This document shows, one piece after another, positions 1-8,116 of a stretch of 64,000 bases of DNA; the stretch's first letter is position 1, and each line of letters begins with the position of its first letter. Made by a program: the position numbers and the translations under genes. Where the stretch lies: the NCBI RefSeq assembly GCF_014652575.1, contig NZ_BMZB01000001.1:919700-983699 (forward strand), in the 5' to 3' direction. The DNA comes from Asticcacaulis endophyticus (GTDB lineage Bacteria; Pseudomonadota; Alphaproteobacteria; Caulobacterales; Caulobacteraceae). The notes under the pieces are model-generated. The model did not search any database. It was not told where the DNA came from and saw only the letters and a list, made by a program, of their open reading frames with translations.

Positions 1-152
1 TAAAACATACACTGACAAGCCGTCGCCTCTACCTAGCAGGGCATTCCGGTCAACATCAGCCGCTTAACATGGCGCCATCTGAAACAAATTCCCCAGTCTA
101 TTAAGTCTGACGCATTTAATATCTCATCTAAACTAAAGACTTTTTAGAGGGC

Positions 153-503
153 TCAAAGGCGGATAACATACGATTTCAGCGTTGTCTCGACCACTTCCCA
201 GATGCCGGTAAAGCCGGGGCGGATAACGAACTGCGATCCGGGGGTGAGTGCCACCGATGCCCCGCCGTCTTCGTGCAGGACGGAGACGCCTTCAAGGATA
301 GTGCAAAACTCCCATTCGTCGTAAGCGATGCGCCACGATCCCGGCGTTGATTGCCAGTACCCGCTGAACACCGTCTCATCTTCCGAGGTTTCCAGATTCC
401 ACGTCAGATGTTTCGGATCACACGTGACTATCCGCTCAGGCAAAGGCCCGCCCACTTCCGGTTCCGGCAGCGTATTACGATCAAACACCAGCAGCTTAGA
501 CAT
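153..503 (-). CDS. cupin domain protein (Cupin_3 / DUF861-like), 116 aa
   Basis: A small single-domain cupin. The WEFCTILEG stretch and the later TPGSQFVIRPGFTGIWEV stretch are the two conserved cupin blocks as seen in the Cupin_3 family, in which they line a small-molecule or metal pocket. No substrate can be assigned. I chose the ATG at 503 because AGGGG lies just upstream; an extended frame to 563 would run through a hairpin (521-547) and has no comparable ribosome site. It lies downstream of infC on the same strand but behind a terminator, so it probably has its own promoter. Fold call is good; function unknown. Confidence 0.75.
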   Translation of the reverse strand: MSKLLVFDRNTLPEPEVGGPLPERIVTCDPKHLTWNLETSEDETVFSGYWQSTPGSWRIAYDEWEFCTILEGVSVLHEDGGASVALTPGSQFVIRPGFTGIWEVVETTLKSYVIRL

Positions 504-520
504 GACAGCCCCTAAAACAA

Positions 521-547
521 ATGCCTCAAACTGTAAGTCTGAGGCAT
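521..547 (-). terminator. hairpin directly upstream of the cupin gene
   Basis: An 8-bp perfect stem (ATGCCTCA with TGAGGCAT) with an 11-nt loop. On the minus strand it is followed by TTTGTTTT and then the AGGGG ribosome site of the cupin gene. It could be a second terminator behind infC or an attenuator in the cupin leader. Confidence 0.4.
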
Positions 548-561
548 CTGAAAAGTAATGC

Positions 562-598
562 AAAAATTATCGAAGAACCGCTTCGAGATAATTTTTTC
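562..598 (-). terminator. rho-independent terminator after infC
   Basis: An imperfect stem (about 10 bp with a 2-nt bulge) built from ATTATC..GAAG and CTTCGAGATAAT, followed by T runs on both strands. It lies about 60 bases after the infC stop. A second short hairpin (TTTTGGC/GCCAAAA, about 622-640) lies between it and infC. Confidence 0.6.
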
Positions 599-655
599 AA
601 ACCCGCAAACATCGAAAAGTATTTTGGCTTTAGCCAAAAACTTTATCGATGAGGT

Positions 656-1189
656 CTATTTCGGCGCCAAAATCATGATCATCTGACGGCCTTCCATACG
701 GGGCTCGTATTCGACCTTGGTGGTAGCCTCAAAATCGGCCTTCACCTTTTGCAGCAATTTCATGCCCAGTTCCGGGTGGGCCATTTCACGGCCGCGGAAA
801 CGCAACGTGACCTTGACCTTATCGCCTTCATCAAAGAAGCGGGTCATGGCTTTGGCTTTTACCTCATAATCGTGAATATCGATATTGGGGCGCAGCTTGA
901 TTTCCTTGATTTCGACAACCTTTTGCTTCTTACGGGCTTCGGCCTTTTTCTTCTGCTCCTGGAAGCGGAACTTGCCGTAGTCGAGAATTTTGCAAACGGG
1001 GGGATCAGCAGTCGGAGACACTTCGACAAGATCAAGACCGGCTTCTTCGGCAGCTTCGATGGCTGCGGAGGTCGGCATGATGCCTTGTTTTTCGCCATTG
1101 TGGTCGATCAACAGAACGCGCGGAACCTTGATGTCCTGATTGATACGGGGGCCGTCCTTAGTGGGCGGTGTTTGAATGGGGCGACGAAT
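656..1189 (-). CDS. infC: translation initiation factor IF-3, AUU start
   Basis: IF-3 binds the 30S subunit, keeps 50S off and proofreads start codon and initiator tRNA. The full IF-3 sequence is present: N-domain with GPRINQDI and [10 protein letters not shown], then the C-domain with [27 protein letters not shown] and a [12 protein letters not shown] end. There is no ATG, GTG or TTG at the expected N-terminus. The family N-terminus (RRP..PP.KDGPRIN) begins at an ATT codon at 1187-1189, with AGGAG 8 nt upstream. This is the classic infC AUU start that allows autoregulation. A TTG at 1111 would remove 26 conserved residues. Product length 177 aa is normal. A terminator follows at 562-598. Confidence 0.96.
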   Translation of the reverse strand: MRRPIQTPPTKDGPRINQDIKVPRVLLIDHNGEKQGIMPTSAAIEAAEEAGLDLVEVSPTADPPVCKILDYGKFRFQEQKKKAEARKKQKVVEIKEIKLRPNIDIHDYEVKAKAMTRFFDEGDKVKVTLRFRGREMAHPELGMKLLQKVKADFEATTKVEYEPRMEGRQMIMILAPK

Positions 1190-1370
1190 AGTTAAGTCTC
1201 CTGATATTGTTTATACGGTTTGCGCGAAATTTTAAGGGTCGCGTCACGCGCGCGATTATGGACTATAGTAGGGCTGCCGATCAATCCCCTGCCGCCGGAA
1301 AATAGGCGCAATCGGTTAATTTTCGGATATTAAGCCCTTGAGTGACATGTGGGCAGTCAGCTGAAGAGTT

Positions 1371-2537
1371 TCAAGACAGCAGACGGCGATAGATGTCAAG
1401 GGTTGCCGCACACATGGCCTCTAAAGTGAACTGAGCCCGGACATGCGCCATGCCTTTGGCGCCCATAGCGGCCCGCTCGGTTTCCGGCATATTCAGGACG
1501 CGCTCGATGGCGTTTGCCCATATGTCAGCATCACCGGGCGCAATCAGCCAGCCGGTTTCTCCGTCAATCACGGTCTCAGAGGTCGCGCCATGATCGGCGG
1601 CCAGAACGGGCTTGGCCATAGCCTGCGGCTCAACCGCCGTGCGCCCGAACGCTTCGGGCTCTACGGAAGGGGCCAGCGCAAAGTCACACAGCGTAAAGGC
1701 GGCGGGCATATCGGCGCAGTGGCCAACCATATAGACCTGATCGTTCAGGCTATAGGTATCAATTAGACCCTTAAGGTGGCGCTCATAGTCAACGCGCCCT
1801 TGGGAATCACCCGCAAATACGACGCGCACATCCGTGAGGCCGCGCTGTCTCAGGCGGTGCAGGGCTTCCAGGATCAGCTCATGGCCTTTCCAGCGCGTCA
1901 ACCGCCCGGCCAGCACAAACAGAGGGCGGGTATCGTCCGCACGCAGATCCCAGGCTTTGCGTAAGCTTTCGACCTGTTCTCCTGTGACGCGGGCAGGGTC
2001 AAAGCGCTGAATATCGACCCCACGCGGGACGGTTATGACCTTATCAGGACCTATACGGTAATGGCTGAGGATATGGCGGCGGGTAAATTCGGAATTGGCA
2101 ATGGTCACATCGGCGCGCACCATCCACGAATTGTACCAGCGTTTCAGCTTGCCCTTGGCCTTATAGATGCCGTGATAGGTGGTGAGGCTTTTGACCTTGC
2201 AGGCTTTGGCGGCGTTGATGGCGGCAAGTGCTGGCGCGCGTGAGCGGACGTGGACGATATCGACCTTAAAGGCGCGGATGATTTTCTTCAGGCGGAAATA
2301 ATTTTTAAGCTGTTTCAGCGGGTTTTTGGAATGCACCGGCAAAGGGATAAGGACGGCCCCAGCGGCCTTAAGACGGCCTTCCATGCGCCCGCCTTTTGAG
2401 GCGACGATCGCCCGACCACCGGCCTTGACGATGGCTTCGGCCATGTCGAGCGTTGTCTGCTCGACCCCGCCGGTGTCGAGGTTGGGCACGACCTGTAGCA
2501 CGCAGTGGGGGAAGGAGTTGTCCGGCGTATCCGCCAT
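1371..2537 (-). CDS. GT4-family glycosyltransferase, 388 aa
   Basis: A retaining GT-B glycosyltransferase that would move a sugar from a nucleotide donor to a cell-envelope glycan in the cytoplasm. The N-domain opens with LQVVPNLDTGGVEQTTLDM, the usual GT4 acceptor-domain start with a GG loop. The C-domain has FVLAGRLTRWKGHE and the EX7E pair in EPEAFGRTAVEP (about residues 310-320), then a Glycos_transf_1 end. In Caulobacterales similar proteins act in lipopolysaccharide core assembly, which fits the nearby kdsD, but donor and acceptor cannot be read from sequence. It is divergent from the hydrolase at 2581 with 43 bp between them. Confidence 0.85.
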   Translation of the reverse strand: MADTPDNSFPHCVLQVVPNLDTGGVEQTTLDMAEAIVKAGGRAIVASKGGRMEGRLKAAGAVLIPLPVHSKNPLKQLKNYFRLKKIIRAFKVDIVHVRSRAPALAAINAAKACKVKSLTTYHGIYKAKGKLKRWYNSWMVRADVTIANSEFTRRHILSHYRIGPDKVITVPRGVDIQRFDPARVTGEQVESLRKAWDLRADDTRPLFVLAGRLTRWKGHELILEALHRLRQRGLTDVRVVFAGDSQGRVDYERHLKGLIDTYSLNDQVYMVGHCADMPAAFTLCDFALAPSVEPEAFGRTAVEPQAMAKPVLAADHGATSETVIDGETGWLIAPGDADIWANAIERVLNMPETERAAMGAKGMAHVRAQFTLEAMCAATLDIYRRLLS

Positions 2538-2580
2538 TTTGATCTTTCAGGAAGGGTATTAAGTCTGATATGGCGACCTT

Positions 2581-3348
2581 ATGACCATGAAGCCTGATGA
2601 TAATCAAGATGAAGTGCGCGTTTGGCGAACGCAGAGCGGCCACGATATCGCCTATCGCCAAATCACGGGCGCTGGCCCGACCGTGCTGTGGTTGGGCGGG
2701 TTCAAATCCGACATGACCGGCACGAAGGCGCAAGTGTTGGCGGATATGGCGGTTCGCGCAGGGTTCGGGTTTGTGCGCTTTGACTATTTCGGTCATGGCG
2801 CAACTGGCGGAGACTGGAACGCGGCCCGCATCGGCCTGTGGCGCCAAGATGTGCTTGAGGTGGTTGATAACCTCACCAAAGGGCCGCTGGTGGTCGTGGG
2901 CTCCAGCATGGGCGGGTGGATGACGACCCTGCTGATCAAGGATCGGCCTGAACGGATCAAGGGTGCGGGATTTATCGCGCCTGCACCGGATTTTACGCAC
3001 GCGCTGATGTTGCCGAACTTAAACCCGGAAGAACGCCACGCGCTGACGGTTTCCGGGGCCTTTGTCATGACCGGCTATGATCAGGGTGTGACGATGTCGC
3101 AGGCCTTTTTCGATGAGGCCAAAGATCATCTGGTATTCGGCGCGCCGCTGACCTTCGACGGGCCGGTGCGTATCCTGCACGGCATGAAAGACGATGTCGT
3201 GCCGTGGTCGCACGGCGTGAAACTGGCCGAACATATCTCTAGCGGTGATGTGCGCCTGACCCTGATCAAGGACGGTGATCACCGCCTGTCGGGGCCAGAG
3301 GATCTTAAACTTCTGACCGCAATGGTTCAGGAACTTATTGACGCATAG
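2581..3348 (+). CDS. alpha/beta hydrolase, ABHD10-like, 255 aa
   Basis: A cytoplasmic alpha/beta hydrolase. The nucleophile elbow GSSMGGW (Ser near residue 110), an acid in MKDDVVPW (about 205) and a histidine in DGDHRLSG (about 239) give the catalytic triad. The N-terminal WLGGFKSDMTGTKA block and the FDYFGHG block resemble the ABHD10 / small thioesterase-like group. Substrate unknown. The ATG at 2581 has only a weak ribosome site; a second in-frame ATG lies at 2587. Its 3' end overlaps the convergent reductase gene by 22 bp. Confidence 0.8.
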   Translation: MTMKPDDNQDEVRVWRTQSGHDIAYRQITGAGPTVLWLGGFKSDMTGTKAQVLADMAVRAGFGFVRFDYFGHGATGGDWNAARIGLWRQDVLEVVDNLTKGPLVVVGSSMGGWMTTLLIKDRPERIKGAGFIAPAPDFTHALMLPNLNPEERHALTVSGAFVMTGYDQGVTMSQAFFDEAKDHLVFGAPLTFDGPVRILHGMKDDVVPWSHGVKLAEHISSGDVRLTLIKDGDHRLSGPEDLKLLTAMVQELIDA

Positions 3349-4226
3349 ATAGCAGCTAGTCCGTCTTTGTATGTCGGATATTGCGGTCGCCAGCCCAATT
3401 CGGCCTTAGCCAAAGCGTTGGAAACGCGTTTGTTTTCGGCATAAAACCGCTTCATGCCGCCCGACAGGTTCGGATCATCGAAGGCGATTTCTGGCGGCAT
3501 GTCAAACCCATAGGTGCGGGCGGCGTAGATTAGCACGTCATCGGCGGGGGCGGGTTCATCATCACACAGATTATAGATGCCGCCGGGACGCGGGCGGCGG
3601 ACACTGGCCATCAGGGCGGTGGCGCAATCGCTGTCATAAAGACGGCTGAACACCTGACCCGGCTTATGAATGCGCCGTGCCGTGCCATCCTTGAGGCGTT
3701 CCAGCACATTGCGGCCAGGGCCATAGAGTCCGGGCAAGCGAAACACGGTAACGCAATCGCCGGTTTGTTGCCCAAGTCCCAGCCACTGTTGTTCCGCATC
3801 CGCTCGGCGCTGGCCTTCGCGGGAAATGGGGTTGAGCGCGGTATCTTCAAACACCCAGCCGCCGCTGCGATCACCGTAAACCCCCGTCGTCGACAAATAT
3901 CCAATCCAGCGGCGGCGAGGCGCCGCTGCCGAAACCAAAATGGGGCTAAGGGCGGTGAAGGCGGGGCAACCCTCGTCATTTGGGGCGGCGGTCAGCAGTA
4001 TGACCGTGGCCTGATCCGCTGCGATTTTAAGCGCTGCGGGATCGGCAGGATCAATCGCCATGATGCCCTGCGTCGTCAATTCGGCGCGTTTATTAGCCGT
4101 GCGGGCGGTGGCTGAAATCCCATAGCCGTCAGCCCGTAAAGCCTCGGCAAAGGCCGCGCCGATAAAGCCATAGCCGAAAATGAGCGCGTGTTTATACAAC
4201 GCCGGCCCGCAGCACATCATGGACAT
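3327..4226 (-). CDS. SDR-type NAD(P)-dependent epimerase/reductase, YeeZ-like, 299 aa
   Basis: An extended-SDR Rossmann protein. The cofactor loop is FGYGFIGAAFAEAL, near the N-terminus. YLSTTGVYGDRSG contains the serine and the tyrosine region used in sugar-epimerase relatives, and RLPGLYGPGRN is the usual downstream block. The WVFEDTALNP segment matches the YeeZ-like subgroup, whose substrate is not known. The start at 4226 lies inside the end of kdsD (35-bp overlap) and has a poor ribosome site. A TTG just at the kdsD stop, directly before YKHALIFGYG, is an alternative. Probably translationally coupled to kdsD. Confidence 0.75.
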   Translation of the reverse strand: MSMMCCGPALYKHALIFGYGFIGAAFAEALRADGYGISATARTANKRAELTTQGIMAIDPADPAALKIAADQATVILLTAAPNDEGCPAFTALSPILVSAAAPRRRWIGYLSTTGVYGDRSGGWVFEDTALNPISREGQRRADAEQQWLGLGQQTGDCVTVFRLPGLYGPGRNVLERLKDGTARRIHKPGQVFSRLYDSDCATALMASVRRPRPGGIYNLCDDEPAPADDVLIYAARTYGFDMPPEIAFDDPNLSGGMKRFYAENKRVSNALAKAELGWRPQYPTYKDGLAAIYASISS

Positions 4227-5157
4227 GCAATATACCGACCGGGATTTCGTTGTCGGTTACAAACAGCACGGTGATGCGCTTTTCGTTCATGATCTTGAGC
4301 GCTTCGGCGGCCAGCATGGACGGCGATACGGTCAGCGGTTTTGCGGTCATAACCTCAATGGCAGTCTTGTCCATCAGGCCGTTCATATGACGACGTAGAT
4401 CGCCATCGGTGACGACTCCGATCAGGCGGCCATCGCCGTCCACCACACCGACCGCGCCGAAACGCTTTTCTGTCATGGTGATCAGCGCCACAGGCATGGG
4501 GGCGGATTGCGCGACCAGCGGCACTTCATCGATACCATGCATAAGATCGGACACGTTTTTCAGCGCCGCCCCCAGCTTGCCGCCTGGGTGATAGGTGCCA
4601 AAATCCTGCGCCGTAAAGCCGCGCTTTTTCATCAACGCTACCGCCAGACAATCCCCCAGCGCGATTTGCAGGGTGGTTGAGGTCGTTGGGGCATCGACGC
4701 CGTCAAACGCTTCGGGGGCATTGGGGAAAATGAGCGGAATATCAGCGGCCTTGCCCAGGGCGCTGTCCGCACGGGCGGTGATGCCGATCAGGGTAATGCC
4801 AAAGCGCTTGGAATAGGCGATGACATCGGCCAGTTCCTTGGTTTCTCCCGATTTCGACAGGGCCATGATGACATCATCAGGCCCAACCATGCCAAGGTCG
4901 CCGTGGCTGGCCTCAGTCGCGTGGACAAAAAACGCCGAGGTGCCGGTCGACGCAAAGGTGGCGGCAATTTTCTTACCCACATGGCCGGATTTACCGACAC
5001 CGGTCAATATAACGCGGCCTTTGTGGTCAAACAGGGTGTCGATGGCCCGCTCAAAATTATCGGCCAGCGGGCCGTGCTCCAGAGCGGTGGCCATCTGCAT
5101 CAGGGCATCGGCTTCGATTTTCAGAACATTGCGGGCGGCGTACAGGCTATCGGACAT
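4192..5157 (-). CDS. kdsD: D-arabinose-5-phosphate isomerase, KpsF/GutQ family
   Basis: Interconverts ribulose-5-phosphate and arabinose-5-phosphate, the first step to Kdo for the lipopolysaccharide inner core. Layout is canonical for 321 aa: an N-terminal SIS domain with TGVGKSGHVGKK (about 52-63), THATEASHGDLG-type loop and SKSGETKEL, then two CBS domains from about residue 205 (DLMHGIDEVP..., VMTAKPLTV...). It sits between an 88-aa membrane protein (13 bp upstream) and the YeeZ-like reductase (overlapping downstream), suggesting one operon. The symbol follows the family; the sequence cannot separate kdsD from kpsF/gutQ paralogues. Confidence 0.92.
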   Translation of the reverse strand: MSDSLYAARNVLKIEADALMQMATALEHGPLADNFERAIDTLFDHKGRVILTGVGKSGHVGKKIAATFASTGTSAFFVHATEASHGDLGMVGPDDVIMALSKSGETKELADVIAYSKRFGITLIGITARADSALGKAADIPLIFPNAPEAFDGVDAPTTSTTLQIALGDCLAVALMKKRGFTAQDFGTYHPGGKLGAALKNVSDLMHGIDEVPLVAQSAPMPVALITMTEKRFGAVGVVDGDGRLIGVVTDGDLRRHMNGLMDKTAIEVMTAKPLTVSPSMLAAEALKIMNEKRITVLFVTDNEIPVGILHVHDVLRAGVV

Positions 5158-5170
5158 AAGATCTCGGAAA

Positions 5171-5437
5171 TTATTGAGCGGCGGCGGGATCGGCCGCGGT
5201 TTGGGCTTCGGTAGCTTTCAAAGCGGCTTTTTCAGCGGCAAGGCGCGCGGTCTCAGCCTGCTTGTTCGCTTCGCGGGTGGCGCGGTCGCGTTCCATACGC
5301 ACCACGTCGGGCAGTTCGACGGCCTTGCCAAACGGTGCGGGTGAGCGTGATCCGATCCCTTGCGGCCACACCAGACTAAGCGCGATCATGATCAGCGCCA
5401 CGGCGGCCATTACGGGATAAAACAGTTTGTCTGGCAT
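5171..5437 (-). CDS. small membrane-anchored protein with charged Ala-rich tail, 88 aa
   Basis: Unrecognised. One transmembrane helix near the N-terminus (FYPVMAAVALIMIALSLVW) is followed by a periplasmic or cytoplasmic Pro-rich linker and an alanine, lysine and glutamate-rich helix with coiled-coil character ending in an AAD-PAAAQ tail. I chose the ATG at 5437 (AAGG upstream, start directly before the helix). An earlier ATG at 5494 would add 19 residues without a clear ribosome site. The position 13 bp before kdsD suggests co-expression with Kdo synthesis, but no function is assigned. Confidence 0.6.
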   Translation of the reverse strand: MPDKLFYPVMAAVALIMIALSLVWPQGIGSRSPAPFGKAVELPDVVRMERDRATREANKQAETARLAAEKAALKATEAQTAADPAAAQ

Positions 5438-5500
5438 CTGCACCGCCTTGTGAATATGGAGGGCGTTATAGGCCCCCATTGGACATGGCGTCAATTATAA

Positions 5501-5548
5501 GCGTTTTCCCATCAAATGGAATCATTTGATGGATCAGAAAGAGCGACC
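5501..5548. repeat. 48-bp interspersed palindromic repeat, copy 1
   Basis: An inverted repeat core (ATCAAATG, 3-nt spacer, TCATTTGAT) sits within a longer conserved unit that starts GCGTTTTCCC and ends GAAAGAGCGACC. A second copy in the opposite orientation lies at 51272-51319 and differs at only four positions or so, mostly in the loop. A REP-like chromosomal repeat. Confidence 0.8.
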
Positions 5549-5934
5549 TAATTGTTCGGCCGATAAATATCGAACGCCACCTGAAAATCAGGGTCGGTGA
5601 CGATGGTGTCATCACTGAGGCCATAGCGGCCCGGCGGGATCAGTTTGAAGGCCCCCGGCACCAGCGGCAGGTTGAGCGTTTCGCCGGCCTTAGTGCCTGC
5701 CATTTGCAGAACAAACCCTTCTTCGCGGTTGGCGCGGATCAGCCGTCCGGCCAGAATCTCATAGCCCATCAACTCATCATGGGCGTCAATGTCGTTCAGG
5801 CGCACGATCACCATGGCACCGCGCATGGCGGTCAATATGGGGTCATGACTTTCGGCAAACACCTCCGGCGCCAGCTCGTTCCACAACGATTTGGCGGGTT
5901 CAGGGGGCAAGTGTTTTTTCAGTCGCTGACGCAT
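5548..5934 (-). CDS. conserved hypothetical protein, 128 aa
   Basis: Not recognised. No signal peptide or membrane helix. The middle reads as alternating beta strands (GAMVIVRLNDIDAHDE, GYEILAGRLIRANREEGFVL, GAFKLIPPGRYGLSD) ending with FQVAFDIYRPNN. The stop lies at the edge of the repeat at 5501-5548. The start is 11 bp downstream of the DUF1653 gene on the same strand, so the two are probably co-transcribed. Confidence 0.6.
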   Translation of the reverse strand: MRQRLKKHLPPEPAKSLWNELAPEVFAESHDPILTAMRGAMVIVRLNDIDAHDELMGYEILAGRLIRANREEGFVLQMAGTKAGETLNLPLVPGAFKLIPPGRYGLSDDTIVTDPDFQVAFDIYRPNN

Positions 5935-5945
5935 CCGGAAATAAG

Positions 5946-6218
5946 TTAATCGGTATAGGCGAAACGCGGCACGGTTCCATCCTTAGTCTGAACGGATTCT
6001 ATGAACATGGAAAGCGGTCTGACCCACAACCGTGCCTCTCCCGCCGTCTGGGCCTCTGGGGCGTATAATACCATGATCTCTTCGGTCTCTGAGTGGGTAA
6101 CCGTGCCGAACACGATGTAATATTTGCCCTTATAGTGGCGGTAACGGCCCGGCGTTATGGTGCTTGCGTAAAAATTGGCCGCAAACGGCTTGCCCGTATC
6201 GAAAGCGGTCTCAGTCAT
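5946..6218 (-). CDS. DUF1653 domain protein, 90 aa
   Basis: The whole protein matches the DUF1653 pattern: PGRYRHYKGKYY near residue 23, then HSETEEIMVLY, then WVRPLSMFIESV and a VPRF end. The family is widespread and its biochemical role is not established. The usual W-VRP block is intact. It lies just upstream of the 128-aa hypothetical gene and is divergent from thiD. Confidence 0.85.
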   Translation of the reverse strand: MTETAFDTGKPFAANFYASTITPGRYRHYKGKYYIVFGTVTHSETEEIMVLYAPEAQTAGEARLWVRPLSMFIESVQTKDGTVPRFAYTD

Positions 6219-6269
6219 GATATATGTTACCTATATGAACCGGGGGGATTATAGACAACGAAACTCAAA

Positions 6270-7073
6270 GTGAAGCCTTTAATCATGCACCGCGTCCTTA
6301 TTATCGCTGGCTCTGACCCCTCTGGCGGGGCGGGTATTCAGGCCGATCTGAAAACCGTCACCTGTCTGGGCGCTTACGGCATGACGGCGATCACGGCGCT
6401 GACCGTGCAAAATACGCTGGGGGTGACGGACGTGTTTCCGATCCCCGAAGAAATTATTGCCGCCCAGGCCATGGCCTGTATCGAAGACATCGGCGTTGAT
6501 GCCGTCAAAACCGGTATGCTGGGCTCCATCGGCGTGGTCGAAACCGTGGCCAGCGTACTGGATCTGGCCGGTGATGCCTTTCGCGTCATTGATCCGGTCA
6601 TGGTGGCCAAGGGTGGGCACCGCCTTCTGCCCGAAGCCGCAATTGACGCCATTCGCCATCTGCTGATCCCGCGCGCTGATCTGTTGACCCCCAATGCGCC
6701 GGAAGCCGCCGTTCTGACCGGCATGGCTGTTGAGAATCACGACGACCTGCAACGGGCGGGTGAAGCTCTGCTGAAAATGGGGGCCAAGGCGGTGCTGATG
6801 AAGGGCGGACATGTCGAAGGTGATATCGTCTGCGACCTGCTGATGACCGGGAACCGCGTGGCGCGCTTTGAGGCTCAGCGCATTGAGACCCGCCATACTC
6901 ACGGAACCGGCTGTACGTTGGCCAGTGCCTGTGCCGCCCTTTACCGCGAGGATATGGCTCTTGATAGCGTGGTGGATAAGGCGCGGGCCTATGTGCTGAA
7001 CGCCATAAAGGCCGCCCCCGGTCTGGGGGGCGGCCACGGCCCGTTAAAACATAACTGGGCGTTTAATATCTAA
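6270..7073 (+). CDS. thiD: hydroxymethylpyrimidine / phosphomethylpyrimidine kinase
   Basis: Phosphorylates HMP to HMP-P and then HMP-PP in thiamine synthesis. Ribokinase fold with IAGSDPSGGAGIQADLKT at the N-terminus, MLGS, DPVMVAKGGH in the middle and the anion-hole and catalytic block THGTGCTLASA near residue 213. Length 267 aa is normal. The GTG at 6270 gives this length; an ATG at 6285 (MHRVLIIAG) is equally plausible since neither has a strong ribosome site. No TPP riboswitch is visible upstream. Its stop overlaps the convergent small periplasmic protein gene. Confidence 0.94.
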   Translation: MKPLIMHRVLIIAGSDPSGGAGIQADLKTVTCLGAYGMTAITALTVQNTLGVTDVFPIPEEIIAAQAMACIEDIGVDAVKTGMLGSIGVVETVASVLDLAGDAFRVIDPVMVAKGGHRLLPEAAIDAIRHLLIPRADLLTPNAPEAAVLTGMAVENHDDLQRAGEALLKMGAKAVLMKGGHVEGDIVCDLLMTGNRVARFEAQRIETRHTHGTGCTLASACAALYREDMALDSVVDKARAYVLNAIKAAPGLGGGHGPLKHNWAFNI

Positions 7074-7462
7074 TAACGACGACCATTATAGTCGCGGCTG
7101 TTATAGGCCACCGCGCGCGACAGGTCCTGGGTGCGCTGGTTGAGGATATGCAACTCGCGGCGGTCAAGTCCGCGGCCACTACGCTCAAACTGGTGCGACA
7201 GGCGCTCCAGATCGCGCAGTTCGGCCCGCAGGCGGTACTCTTCGCGTCGGCTCAGATTGCCGTGGCGCGCGCCGCGGTCAATCTGGCGATCCAGTTGATC
7301 AAGGCGGTAATCGATACGGTCGTCGCGGTGATCATGACGGTCTTCGCGGTAGTCGTGGAGGTTGTGATCGTAGCGGCTGTCAGCCATAGCGGGAACCGAG
7401 GCGGCGGCCATACCCGCGCAAGCAAACGCGGCAATGGCAAAGGTCTTAATCGAGGTCTTCAT
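7070..7462 (-). CDS. small highly charged periplasmic protein, paralogue A, 130 aa
   Basis: A Sec signal peptide (MKTSIKTFAIAAFACAG..., cleavage expected after AMA) leads to a mature protein made almost wholly of Asp, Arg and His repeats (residues 29-65), then a helix with DLERLSHQFERSGRGLDRRE and a tail LSRAVAYNSRD. Half of it matches the next gene (7710-8066), so the two are tandem duplicates. The start has GGAG 8 nt upstream. The upstream region also matches that of the paralogue. No function is known; the Asp/His-rich stretch would suit metal or envelope-stress roles, which is only inference. Confidence 0.7.
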   Translation of the reverse strand: MKTSIKTFAIAAFACAGMAAASVPAMADSRYDHNLHDYREDRHDHRDDRIDYRLDQLDRQIDRGARHGNLSRREEYRLRAELRDLERLSHQFERSGRGLDRRELHILNQRTQDLSRAVAYNSRDYNGRRY

Positions 7463-7509
7463 TTTACGTCTCCTATTGTGGGTGGGCGCTGTCTCTCAGC
7501 GTTGAGATC

Positions 7510-7554
7510 ATTTAAGCACCCGCCACCTGAGCCGTTCCTGAACGGTGCGGTTCA
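7510..7554 (-). promoter_or_regulatory. promoter with two tandem CTCAGG/TTCAGG half-sites (paralogue A)
   Basis: On the minus strand TTCAGG and CTCAGG lie 11 bp apart start to start (7526-7542), preceded by TGAACCGCACCG, and followed about 10 bp later by a possible -10 TTAAAT (7510-7515). The same arrangement recurs before the paralogue at 8117-8161. One-turn direct repeats next to -35 are typical of OmpR-type response regulators; the regulator is not known. Confidence 0.5.
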
Positions 7555-7595
7555 TATTCAGTTCAGCCAGATGAATGGCGGTGGGGCTTTAGACA

Positions 7596-7619
7596 TGAAA
7601 AAACCTCCCGAAGGAGGTT
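7596..7619 (-). terminator. rho-independent terminator after paralogue B
   Basis: Perfect 7-bp stem AACCTCC / GGAGGTT with a TTCG tetraloop, followed by TTTTTT on the minus strand. It lies about 90 bases after the stop of the 118-aa gene. Confidence 0.85.
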
Positions 7620-7709
7620 CTGGTTTTTGTTGGCTTATCTGCGCGGGCCGTGGGGGATAAGGGACGGGCGGCCCGCGCAGACTAAGGGCCAGTTTCAGAT
7701 CGTCAGAGC

Positions 7710-8066
7710 CTAGAAACGGCGGGTCTGACGGTCGTGGTTGTTGTACGCCACCTTTTGCGACAAGCGATCGATGCGTGAGGTCAGGATGTTCATTTCCTGA
7801 CGGTCGTAGCCGCGACCGGAACGCTCAAACTTGTTCGACAGCTTTTCGATGTCGCGCAATTCGTTGCGCAGGCGGCTGGCTTCGTTACGGTTCAGTTCGC
7901 GGGTGCGGACACCGCGATCGATGCGGTCATCAAGCGTATCGAGACGGCGCTCGACGCTGTTTTCGCGAACGTGCGAACGGGGCGAGTCGGCCAAAGCGGC
8001 GGTAGAGGCGGCGCCCATCGACAGGGCAACCAAAGCAGCGGCGGTGAAGGTCTTGATCGTTTTCAT
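7710..8066 (-). CDS. small charged periplasmic protein, paralogue B, 118 aa
   Basis: Same architecture as the 130-aa neighbour: signal peptide (MKTIKTFTAAALVALSMGA..., cleavage after ALA), then RRLDTLDDRIDRGVRTREL and NELRDIEKLSNKFERSGRGYDR, ending KVAYNNHDRQTRRF. It lacks the Asp/His-rich insert of paralogue A. AAGGAG lies upstream of the ATG at 8066. A strong terminator separates it from paralogue A, so each has its own transcript, yet both promoters share a motif. Function unknown; probably periplasmic. Confidence 0.72.
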   Translation of the reverse strand: MKTIKTFTAAALVALSMGAASTAALADSPRSHVRENSVERRLDTLDDRIDRGVRTRELNRNEASRLRNELRDIEKLSNKFERSGRGYDRQEMNILTSRIDRLSQKVAYNNHDRQTRRF

Positions 8067-8116
8067 AACTTGGCTCTCCTTAAAAAAGATTAGCGCTTAA
8101 TCTCAGCGTTGAAGCC

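Noticed and set aside
656..1111. infC starting at TTG 1111.
   Set aside because: It would delete conserved N-terminal residues; the ATT at 1189 with AGGAG fits better.
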